Positions 1 to 10,500 of a DNA stretch of 64,000 nt are shown here, piece after piece. The position numbers and the translations under genes are program-made. Every line of letters begins with the position of its first letter. The first letter of the stretch is position 1. Where the stretch lies: the NCBI GenBank assembly GCA_019188255.1, contig JAETXT010000008.1, positions 2,418,001 to 2,482,000 on the forward strand, in the 5' to 3' direction. This DNA is from Verticillium longisporum (Eukaryota > Ascomycota > Sordariomycetes > Glomerellales > Plectosphaerellaceae). The notes beneath the pieces are model-generated. The model did not search any database and was not told the DNA's origin. It was given only the letters and a program-made list of their open reading frames with translations.

Positions 1-133
1 TGGCCGGTCTTCCCGCATACGCTACAGCATCGTTTCTTCGGCTGGGACCACGACGCGGGACCCGGGTTCTGCAGCGTTTCCTCTTTTATCTGGATATCTA
101 CTTCCTTCTGAGCAATCTTGTCCTGTCCCTCGC

Positions 134-1596
134 CTACAGCCATGCTTCCTCCTTCCCGGAGACGTAGCTTTTGGCCCTCCGGCGTCGGCTTAGTGTAGCA
201 TTTTCCTCTCGAAGGATCATAACCTCTGACTTCAAAAGAGCGATCTGGTGCATAACACCCCGCGTCCCCTTCGCAAGATAGTCAACAGCATCTAAAATTG
301 ACGTTGGGGAGCTTCCCTGGTGGCGTGAGATTCGCCCTTTGATGAAGTCAGTCTGGGAACCTGCCTCGAGCAGGTTAGTGGGCGTCTTAGAGACCCAAGA
401 ATCACGCTCCCCGTGGGACGTCCCCGGAGGCGTCGTCGTCCTCAACCTCACATCCAGCTTTGACAGGACTGTTTCCGGGTTATGGGGGACAAGCCCCGCT
501 CCTCGAAAGCCTCCCTGGATGTTTTTTCTGTCATTGCTTGCTGAAATGCAGCCGAAAACGCCGGGAAGAAGTCTTCTTTGCTGATGTGCGTTGTACCCGC
601 CCTCATCCTATCCTCGATTTGCCGACCGTATGCTTTCTTTAGTGGGCCAAAACACCCAACATCGAGAGGCTGGAGTAGATGTGACGAATGAGGAGGCATA
701 CAGAGTGTGATGATGTTGTTCTCCTTGCAGTAGAGTTCGAAGTCGACCGAGTGGTGACTTTCGTGGCCATCCAGGATCAGTAGGCGATAACCGCCCGAAG
801 TACGGGACTTTGTATGCCTGTCAAAATGCCGAATCCATTCCAGACCAATATCATTCGTCGTCCAGCCGTTTGGAGATGTTGCGATTCTCCAGTCGCGAGA
901 AATCGCGTCGTCCTGGTACCAGCTCGAGAGGTGGTACTTGCCCGAAACCACGATGAACGGCGGGACGGAGAAACCCAACGCGCCAACGCCCTGGATCACC
1001 GTAACCCATTCCCGGTTGCCTGGCTGCCTCATCTTCACATTGGACCGTCTTTCCGAACTGGTCACGACCATTCCGTTGGCGATAACGCCCATCTGGAAGC
1101 CGGTCTCGTCAAAGTTGTACATGTCAGCCTCTTGGATGCCGTACTTGGCGATCATGTTATGCACGAGGCGGAACCACGCGTTTATCGCGTCCGGATCTTC
1201 GCATTGGGCCCTCTTGTAGTCGTACTTGCGAAAGAAACGCGTCCGGAGCTCTGGTTGCCGTTTGACGAAGTTTGCGGCCCAGTTCTTCCCGACGCGTGGC
1301 GCGTCACGGTCGGCAAGCAGGCGATTCGCCATATCTCCGACCTCACCCAACCGGGGAGGGTAAGATCGCGCATCTAGGTCAAGGATATATTCGACAATAG
1401 TTTTCTCTTCTAGTACTGTTAATTTGGCAGAATTGGGCGGGCTTTCGCGTCGGGAGGGTTTGCCCTTCTGGCGTCGGAGGAGCGTCGTTAAGGGGACGGT
1501 GTAGATCCTCGCAGCACTCCGGGCGCTTAGGTTCGGGTCATTGTCCATAGCTTGGATAGCAAGGAATAATTGACCTTCTTTTGAAAGAGTCTCCAT
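134..1596 (-). CDS. pogo/Fot1 transposase, copy A, frame-disrupted
   Basis: DDE transposase that would cut and insert its own element at TA sites. An intact frame runs 1596 to 448 (382 codons). It has an N-terminal psq-type helix-turn-helix (about residues 5-45), a CENP-B/Tc5-type DNA-binding domain (about 60-125) and a DDE core with NFDETGF (D163), LILDGHE (D276) and LLQPLDVG (D312), a DD35D spacing. After MTEK the frame slips at an A-run (T522-527, six bases). The family continuation, PHNPETVLSKLDVRL, is found in another frame, and seven As would restore it. Downstream sequence (451 to 134) carries the acidic/coiled tail, then a second slip at T169-172 (four bases, five in copy B) before the zinc knuckle. 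Either the copy is dead or the A-runs are mis-called. The zinc-knuckle end lies at the window edge. Confidence 0.9.
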
Positions 1597-1644
1597 CGCG
1601 GGCGGAGGTGGAATCTGTAGAATTCAGGTGTAGGTCGTGGGCCC

Positions 1645-1694
1645 GGGCGAAGTGAACCACTCGCTTGGGTGAACCACTCGCTTGTGGATTACGT
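1645..1694 (-). repeat. Terminal inverted repeat of pogo copy A
   Basis: A 50-bp terminus identical to the left terminus of copy B (38266-38315). It begins, read inward, ACGTAATCCACAAGCG and contains two tandem copies of GCGAGTGGTTCAC, a likely transposase-binding repeat. Confidence 0.9.
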
Positions 1695-2540
1695 TATAAA
1701 TAGTTTAATAAAATATCTATTATCTTTATTAATATAGATAATAATATTTATAATCTTCTCTTTCTCTTTAAAGCTAGCTAAGTAATAAATATCTTTATAA
1801 TCGATTAGGAACTCCTAGAGGTTATCCCCTATAAACTCAAGAGTATTATTAGACTTTAATATTAATATTATTATTAATCCTATATTATTTATTACCTTCT
1901 TAAGGATATTCTCGAAGATTAGCTTAAGCTAATTAAAGGAAAGGCCTTAAATCGGAACGTTCTATACCTCTAAGGCGGGATAGTAGTTAATTATATTCTT
2001 ATGGATTACTATTCTAGGCTAAGGAGGTTAAATATTCTTATAAACTATTAAGAAAGTAGGTCTAAGAGGTTAATCGTCGTTAAGAAATAATCCGATTTCA
2101 TTATTATCGTTATTACTAAAGTAGAGAAGGTTAGAAATAGGTAAGGATTTACTATTATTATAAGAATACTCTCTATAAATAGTAAATGCCCCTTTTTAAA
2201 AATAGACTTAGATATTAGCTATAATAAGTATAGGTTTATTTCCTTAATTAATTATTATAAGGGTTCCGAGGCTAAATTATTTACTTTTACTTTCTTTAGC
2301 TATCGATTATAGTTAATTATTTATTATTATTTCTTATTATTTATAGTTTTATATATATTAATTTTTATTAAGGAAGAAAAAAAAGGGGTTATAGAGGAGG
2401 GAAGTTAAGGTTTTCCTTTAAGGAAATTAAATTATTTTATATAAAGTCTAATATAGCCTCCCCTATATTAATATTATATAATCTATTATAATATCCTAAT
2501 ACTATAATTAGGGGAATATAACTATTATAGGTTCTATATA

Positions 2541-2790
2541 TTATATATATAGCTAGTCGGCTATATATATTATTTATATATAAGGCTTATCTACTATTTA
2601 TATTATTTATATTATATATATAGCTAATCGGCTATATATATTATTTATATATAAAGCTTATCTACTATTTATATTATTTATATTATATATATAGTTAATT
2701 AGCTATATATATTATTTATATATAAAGCTTATTTATTATTTATATTATTTATATTATATATATAGCTAGTTTACTATATATATTATTTAT
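2541..2790. repeat. 71-bp AT-rich tandem repeat, about 3.5 units
   Basis: The motif AGCTA(G/A)TCGG and the following TATATATATTATTTATATA recur at 2551, 2622, 2693 and 2764, a constant 71-bp period. Later units are slightly diverged by transitions. It lies inside the RIP-degraded block and has no coding potential. Confidence 0.85.
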
Positions 2791-4704
2791 AAGTCTTATA
2801 TATTTATAAAGTTATAGCGTTAATTCGGTAATTAGCTACTTTTAAGTTAAGTAAGATAAGATAACTTCCTTTCTTCCTTTAATTAATAGAACCTAAAGCT
2901 AAAGCCTACTATATTATTAGATTCTACTTAATTAATAATAAATAGAAGTTTTATAGGCTTCCTCGTACCCTTCTAGATTAGCGACCTCGTCTATTACTCT
3001 AATCGGTCTATCGTTATTATCTAATCGTACTTATTAGCTTATCTATTCTATTCTATAACTCTATTTACTTCTCTTATAATAGTATTTATCTAATAGTCTA
3101 GCTATTATTCTCTATTTAAGTCTTTTTAATAAATCCTTTATATTAAGATTAAATCTAACCTCGCTTAAGGGGTCTAATTAGGCTAATAGACTATATTAAT
3201 AGTATATAAGAGAGATAATCCGCCTTAGAGTACTAATTAAAGTAAGGCCTGCGAAGACCGTATTTAATTAGGGCAATAGAGTAGCTGCTTAAGAAAAAGA
3301 TAGGTCCTTAAACGTATAGTATAGAATTGATAATATATATCCCTTAGGGGTCCTTATAACGAGTCTAGCTAATATCCATTTCCCTAATTAGCTACTCCTT
3401 ATTATCTAATCGCTAAGCTATACCTTTCTACCCTACCTAGTTTTACTACGAATCTATTATAGATAGCTTTTATAGATTATAAGAATAATATAAGTAGGAC
3501 TTTATAGATCGAATATTAGTTTATTATTAAAAAGGAGTAATAGGGTTATAACCTAGCTATTAAATTATATAATAAAGGTATAATAATAACCCCTAGGAAG
3601 CTATTTAAATAGCCTAACTAGGAGGAAATCGATTTACTTTTAATAGCTAGAATAATCGTATTAATTAGGAGATCTATATTTCCAAATATTAAGATCTTTA
3701 GATATTAGCTTATTAGAGAGGTAAAAGGCCTCCCTTAAGCTCTATATAAGAAGTTAAAACTAATAATTTAAGGATATAATAATTAAAAGAAGATAATTCT
3801 ATTAACGTAATCGCTTATAATTATATACTATAATTAATAATTAATCCTAATAATTACCCTAATACTATAATAATATAGCTATTAATTAATATTCTATAAT
3901 ATTAATTAAGCCTATACCTAGAGTACTATAGATCTACTATATAACGTTCTCCTATATATTCCTAAAGAGCTATAGTATAGATATCTAGAAGGAATCGTCT
4001 TCTATATTATAAAGCCGCTCTATAGTATTATAGAATTAGGTCTCTATTAATTTATAACCTATTAATACTATTATAGAGAGCGCTGAAATGCTATTCTAAT
4101 AGGCTACGATCTATATTTACTTCTAATTAAAGCTAGAGAGAGCTTTAAACTAATCGGAATATAGCTTAACGATGCCCTTAACCTCGGAGAGCCTATATTT
4201 ATATAAAAAGAATAAATAGAGCTCGAAAGCGCTAGCTTCTAGGCGAAGCCTACTTCTATCCTTAATATAGGTTCTAAAAGCGTCTTTAATAGCTATATTA
4301 TTTAAATCGGAACTAATAATCTTATAATATAATAGAAAGGCTAAGATAATCGCTTAGAGCTAATAATACTAGGGATAGTAAGCTTAGAGTAATAATATAT
4401 CGCCTAGAGAGCTTATAGTATTTATATTATTTTAATCTATTAATTAAAAGTAGCCTTCGATTTCTCTATTATAGCTTAAGCTAAGAACCTTTAAGAAGAA
4501 GACTTTAAATAGCTTAATAAATAAATATAATAGCAGATCGCTAATATAAATTATAGCTTAAATTATATATATCTAGATCTCTTAATTACTTAATTTTATA
4601 TATTTATTAATAGCTCCTTTATTAATAATAAGGACTTTAGTTTATAGATCGGATTTATTATCCTCCTAAATAATAAACGTTCTAATAATTAGGAGAATAC
4701 CTTT

Positions 4705-5005
4705 ATAATTATTAAGAGGGCTTTACTATTTATATAAACCCTAATTTATTATTTTAGCTATATTTAAGAGCTTTAAATAAGTAGGGTAAATAATATAAGA
4801 CTTATAATAATTATTAATACTATCTCTCTAAATTACTACTATTTATATAAATTAGATATACCTATCTAATTTACCGATTATATAAGCTATAAATTATATA
4901 CTCCTAAGAGCTATAAATCCTAGCCCTAGTAATTACTATATCGGTAAATCCTATATAGTAATTACTGACCTAAGTAATCCCCTAATATTAGTTTAATAAT
5001 AATAT
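4705..5005 (+). repeat. ~290-bp dispersed repeat, copy 1
   Basis: Starts at about TTAAGAGGGCTTTACT and ends at about CCCCTAATATTAGTTT. The same sequence recurs inverted at about 6960-7266 and, much less mutated, at about 35705-35985. Differences from the 35.7-kb copy are mostly C-to-T or G-to-A, consistent with RIP. No open frame. It may be a MITE, a SINE or a solo LTR; the ends show no clear inverted repeats. Confidence 0.75.
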
Positions 5006-6959
5006 ATAATAATATCTTCTATTAATAATCTATTAAATATAAATAGATTATATATTTAATTCTAATTAGCGAAATCTATAATATAATTAATAGCTTTAAT
5101 ATAGCTTATATCTTTAAATAGATATTCTAAGAGATCTATAAACGCTTAGAACTATTACTTTTATAGATAATTATCTATATTAATTATTACTTATTCTATT
5201 AATACTTTATTTAATTAAGTATAATAATAGATAAATACTTAATAATAGATCTTATAGTATTATAGTAAAGCTATAAAGAATACGAAATCGATGAAATTTA
5301 TTAGATTATTAGAAGTAATAACCCTATAGATTTAATACTTAAAGGAATATTAAACTAAATACTAGAAGTGCTAATAAGCTTTAATGAAATTATAATTAAG
5401 ATTAAAGGATAAATTAAATATTAAAAAAAGAATAATTAAAGTATAAAGGTAATTAATATTAAAAAAAATATAGTAAAGCCTAAAAACGAATACCCTAGAA
5501 GTGAAAACGACGATCCTATAATTAGTAAAATAGTAAAATAACTAATCTATAAAGCGAACTAGGCCTCGGAATCTAAAGAATCTAAATTTAACTACTCTAG
5601 TAAATCCTATTAGAGGTAATTAAAGAGCTATAGCCTACCTAGCCGCCTTATAGTTAATATTACTAAGATTATTAAAGTCTTTATTAGGGTTATTACCCCC
5701 TTTCGCCTCCTCCTCCTTAATAATTATAAATATACCCTGTATAATAGTATATTACTTCTCTATATCCTATGTCCTCTATTAACTAATTATATAATTAGAT
5801 AATTAGGGAAATAATAGAGAAGAGAGCTTATTAGTTTATTATTCTTATCCTAGGTAGCTAAAAACTTTATAATAAGCTTAAACGCCTTAACTAGACTATA
5901 AATAATAATAATTAGAGCTATAAATATTAGAAAATTGAGATTATAGAAGTTTATATTAATTTATAAGAGTACTTAGAAGTATACTTATAATAATAGAAAC
6001 CCTTAGGCTCTAAATTATAATATATACTATTAATATTAACTTTAATTTACTTATTAATAAGATAAGACTTTAAATACCCTAAGTAGAGGACTTTATAGAT
6101 ATTATTATAGATATACTCTATACTCTAGATTAATAGCTTCTATAATTAATACTAATTAGGTTCTTATACTTTACTACTCGCTTAATAAGAGGGGTAATAA
6201 ATATAGGGGCTTTATATTTAAGAGGCATTATCGAGGCTAAGAAGAGAGAGAAAAAGAGAGAGAGAGTAGTAAAAAGGGGGAGTTATTAATTATCGGAGCT
6301 CTAAAATAGTAGATTAGGCTAGCTAATCTTAAAAATAAAGAATTATTATAGGGAAGAGGAAAGGTAAAAGGAATAGAGTTATTATAATTTATTAACTAGA
6401 TATATAGATCCCTAGAATATAATATTTACTAGACTAGCTTAATAGGATCTATTAATCCTATTTAAGTAGTTTAATCCTATTATTCCTATTAAAAGGCTAA
6501 TAAAGGGTAATAATAATTATTCTTCTACTCTTAATTAATAAATTAGCGATTTAGAGACTTTAAGAGCTTATATCTAGTTATTATAAGAGCGCTAGATAAT
6601 TAGCTATTATACTATTTAATTACTATTTATTTCCTTTATTAAAGGGTTTAAATGCTTATTCCTATTACTTAATTATAATTTAATTCGTTTCCTTAAAAAG
6701 CTATTTAATAGCTAGTTTAATTAATCTATAGCGCTAGGGACTAGGGATTTAGCGCTTACGGGAATAGTAATATTAAGCTATATTTTTCCTTATTCTATCT
6801 ATTATTCTCCTATTATTACTTATTTATTTATTTATTTTATAGATAAGATAGTAGATCTAATATATTAGAGACTAGAGGATTATAAGTATATTAGAATAGC
6901 TATTAACCTAGGTAATAGAGCCCGATATTAGTCCCTTAGGTAATCCTATCTATAAAGAA

Positions 6960-7266
6960 AAGATAGGTAGTATTAAACTAATATTAGAGGATTACCTAGA
7001 TCGGTAATTACTATATAGGATTTACCGATATAGTAATTACTAGGGCTAGGATTTATAGCTCTTAGGAGTATATAGTTTATAGTTTATATAATCGGTAAAT
7101 TAAATAGGTATATCTAATTTATATAGGTAGCGGTAATTTAGAGAGATAGTATTATTAATTATTATAAGTCTTATATTACTAACCCTACCTATTTAGAGCT
7201 CTTAGGTATAGCTAAAGTAATGAATCGGGGCTTATATAAGTAGTAAAGCCCTCTTAAAAAAATTAA
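6960..7266 (-). repeat. ~290-bp dispersed repeat, copy 2 (inverted)
   Basis: Reverse complement of the repeat at 4705-5005, with high similarity over its whole length. Copies 1 and 2 face each other across about 1.95 kb, which could mean long terminal inverted repeats of one dead element, or two independent insertions. Confidence 0.75.
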
Positions 7267-7290
7267 TTAAATATTAATATTATTAATAAA

Positions 7291-7360
7291 TTAGTATAAT
7301 CTAATAGTAAAGCGTCTACTCTATAAGTAAAGGATATAGGTTCGAATCCTATCATAAATA
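7291..7360 (+). pseudogene. tRNA-like sequence, decayed
   Basis: A perfect T-arm is visible at 7336-7352 (stem ATAGG/CCTAT, loop TTCGAAT), preceded by a plausible anticodon arm (TCTAC with GTAAA, loop TCTATAA) and a box-A-like stretch. The acceptor stem does not pair and position 33 is not T, so a working tRNA is unlikely. It is probably a RIP-damaged tRNA or a tRNA-derived SINE head, sitting 25 bp outside dispersed-repeat copy 2. Confidence 0.4.
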
Positions 7361-7555
7361 ATCGGTTTTATAGTCTCGTCCCCTACTAGGTATATAATCG
7401 TAGAACTCGAATTTTACTATATTTTAATTAGCTAATAGACTAGATTAATAATAATCTAGCTTTATTTTTTAGATTAGAAGATTATTAAATTATTAATTAA
7501 ATACTATTATTATAATTAACTATTTAGATATACTATTCTATATAATTTAATTAGT

Positions 7556-10500
7556 CGTTTAATTAATGGAATTGATAGGATTGATTCGACGGCTGCGCTA
7601 TAGCCAACGTGCTCACTCATGTTCGTAAGGCCATGTGACCACGCCTCTCCAAGACCGCCTCGCCCAATTTCTTGGCGACTTGCTCGCAAAGTAAGAAACC
7701 ACATATTACAGCCTGTATTACTCCTCACCGGTGCGTCAGAGACCAATCAAGATGAGCATCGTGTCTCGACACATGCTCGCACAACTTGACTGGATTCACC
7801 GCAACCAGTGGTCAACAAATCAAAGAATCACATGTTTCTCATCCAGGTGCTCTTACCAAGAACTTGTTTTCATGTGTGAACGACGGCCCTACCGGCAAAA
7901 AGAAAGCCCCTGAAAGTCAGGGACGTACCCCTTTGCCCCTCGGAGTGTTGTCCTATCTGATAAGAGGTGTCGCGGGGTAATCATGCTACTGGTAGCTCCC
8001 TGCGGCTTGGCTGCGGAGCCCCTCCACCATGATGGACAGACTCGCCCCTGGCTAGATCGACAGTACGACTGGCAACCAAAACGCACCTTCAACTGCTCAG
8101 ACGCAACGCCCCTCAGCATTTGCCTGCCCCATCAGGCGAGAGGATGCTGACAGCCGTCGGGAAGCTTCAAGCAGGGGCGTCTCTTTTCCCGCAACGGCCT
8201 GCCGGAGACCAGCGAAAACGCGCCATACCACCGCTGCGTACCAACCCGATTGATCTCGCAGGCCTTGGCTCAGTCACCCTCACCTCAGCAAATCCCCCGA
8301 CCCGTCCAGCCAGCGGCAGTGGCACGCCGCTAGATATGTGCCCCTCACACCCCTTCTCGACGCAGCCCGCGGCGCATCGCCAGCATGACAGCACTCTCAC
8401 CCCGAACCCCCGGCCTTGTTGAAATATGCAGCGGGCGAACGAGTGAGCGAACGAAACGCAAGCGACTGACCGACCGAAGGACGGGTAGCTCGTTTCAGAA
8501 ACACCTCAGCTGGGCCGATACTGCGGACCACCTTCTGAAGCCAACATCAGCACGACCTTTCGTCCTCGGTGTCAGGGCCCCCTTCTTCTTCTGCCACCAC
8601 CACCACCATCGAAGGCCCTCGCCACCTCTTCTTCTCTCTCGAGAGCCCTTTGTTCGAGACGGAGCCTGCATCACGGGGGCGTAGCCACGTCAGGGGTTGA
8701 TTGGGGCTGTCCGTCTGAAGGTGTGGTTGTGTGACCCAGGGACTTGGGGGAGGGGGCCTCGGGAACACCGCCAGCACACAGCACGTTGTGCTTTTTTGGA
8801 GGAATGGGTGATGCTTGTCTCGCTTTTGCTTGTGCCATGGTCAGCTCGGTTGCATGTCCCTATTCCTTCTTCCGAAAGCCCCCATCCATCCGTTCATCCA
8901 TCCACACGCCCGTCAGGCTTGCCAAATTGCCACACCCAGAACAGTACATAGACGAAAGCGCAAAGTTTGTCGTTTATCAATAGCGGCGCGGATGGTCAGC
9001 ACGATGGGGGCGCTCAAAGTGAAGCCTGCCAAGATGACCAGAGTACAGTCGGAACCGGCACTTCACAATAATGGGAGGTATAGGCCCACGATGATGCTAA
9101 TAACCTGGGTGGTCGTGACCATACCACTTAAACTGGGACAGTGGGATAGGCCACAGGGACAGATAATCACCACGGGACCTGATTAGCAAGCATCACTGTA
9201 CATGGGAGCCTGGCTCGAAAGGCACTAATTCTGCGCAAGTCCGAATCTAGCGACGTGCAACAGATTCAGAATATAATGGCCGACAACAACGGCCAGTGCG
9301 TGTACGTGGGGTTCAGGATAGTAGAAAGAATGAGTGAACATCGTCGAAAAGAAAACACCCATAAATCACCGGCTGGGCAGATACGGAATGTCTTGGCAGT
9401 CTCTCTGCCAGTTACCAGTCCATTTGTATGTAAAACATTGTCGCTACGCTGTCGGGAGTCATTACGCGGTGCCTTGCAACTTTGTTACAGGCGCATGCAT
9501 CACCGTCTCGTGTCGACCCCGCAAACCCGAACCTACAACACCGGCGTATTCCTCAGATGTGGCAATGGCTATGGCATTAACAAGCGACCCCATTCAGCAA
9601 CACCTGAGCCATCTCAATTTGGCCGATCAAAACCTTACATCATCGCCAGAGTATTGCGATTGCTTGCGACAAGCCGGGAGGAACCAGCCGGGACAGAATA
9701 GGCCAGGCCTGGGCCGGCCAAGTTTATGTCAGGTACCGGATGGAGGCCGGTGTCAGACGGCTGGACGTGGGGCATCGCGACCGAACGATGGCCTTGCTTT
9801 GGTCGACTATAAGCAGGCAGTCAGGCTAAAGACAGCCATCGTCAGCCTCAACTATAGGTGGTTCATCCGAGTAAGACCTCAGCCGTCCGGGATATGCTCG
9901 TCTAAAGCTTATTGAGATCCGTCCAGGCACGTTCACACTCATGTCGAAAATGAAAGCGGGCAGGCGTGCGTGAAGGGGGACTCGCAGACTGGCAGGCTGG
10001 GTGGCGTCGCCGGCTTTGGCTCAGGCCGGCGCCAGTCCGTTGGGTGCGGGCAGGGAAGCATGACGCCGCAGGTGCCGAGTCCGACAAAGTAGGCGGCCTT
10101 GCCAGGAGTCGGAATCTCAAGCTTCTGGGATAGAGGTGATCATAATGGCTAACGACGGCCACCAACGGGGATGACAAAACCATGCCAGATGTTCGGGACC
10201 GAATTGGTCGACCACCGACCATCATTCACCGGAGGAGCGGGGCTGTGAGGGGTTGATGGTCACGGGCCACAGGCACAGGTTCTGCCGCGCAAATGCATCT
10301 GGCTGACGAAGCGGTCGTCGTCATGCAAGAAGGTGACAGGGTCGGCCACAAGAAAGATTGGTATTGGTGTGTAGCGGGGCGTCGGGGTCCGTCTGGCACG
10401 AGGATGAGGTTGCGTTCCGCTCGGTGTGGGATGGTGATGCTCCCTGGCCGCCTTGCCGCCCATCTACGGTGCCTGTCTTAGACCTGTGTCATATTCCAGC

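Larger units (their letters stand above)
1..1694 (-). mobile_element. Fot1/pogo-family DNA transposon, copy A (cut by window start)
   Basis: This is the inner portion and one end of a pogo-superfamily (Tc1/mariner group) cut-and-paste element. Its terminal repeat ends at 1694 and is followed by TA (1695-1696), the expected target duplication. Base 1 corresponds to base 39959 of copy B, so only about 165 bp of the element lies outside the window. Wherever I compared them the two copies are identical, apart from two A-run length differences (T at 169-172 and T at 522-527). GC content is normal, and the AT-rich desert starts exactly at its outer edge, so this copy has not suffered RIP although the DNA beside it has. 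Confidence 0.95.
1697..7555. repeat. RIP-degraded AT-rich repeat block
   Basis: About 5.9 kb made almost entirely of A/T, with CpA and TpG nearly absent, many TA steps, and stops in all frames (no open frame of 60 codons or more appears between 1.7 and 7.5 kb). The remaining Gs and Cs sit mainly in AGCT, CCT/AGG and TCG contexts. This is what RIP leaves behind in ascomycetes, so the block is probably one or more dead transposons. I could not recognise a reverse transcriptase or transposase in it. It is bounded abruptly by pogo copy A on the left and GC-normal DNA at about 7556 on the right. Confidence 0.85.

Noticed and set aside
9334..9915. 193-codon frame in the gene-poor region
   Set aside because: Low-complexity translation, no domain, no splice partners, and an overlapping frame of similar quality beside it.
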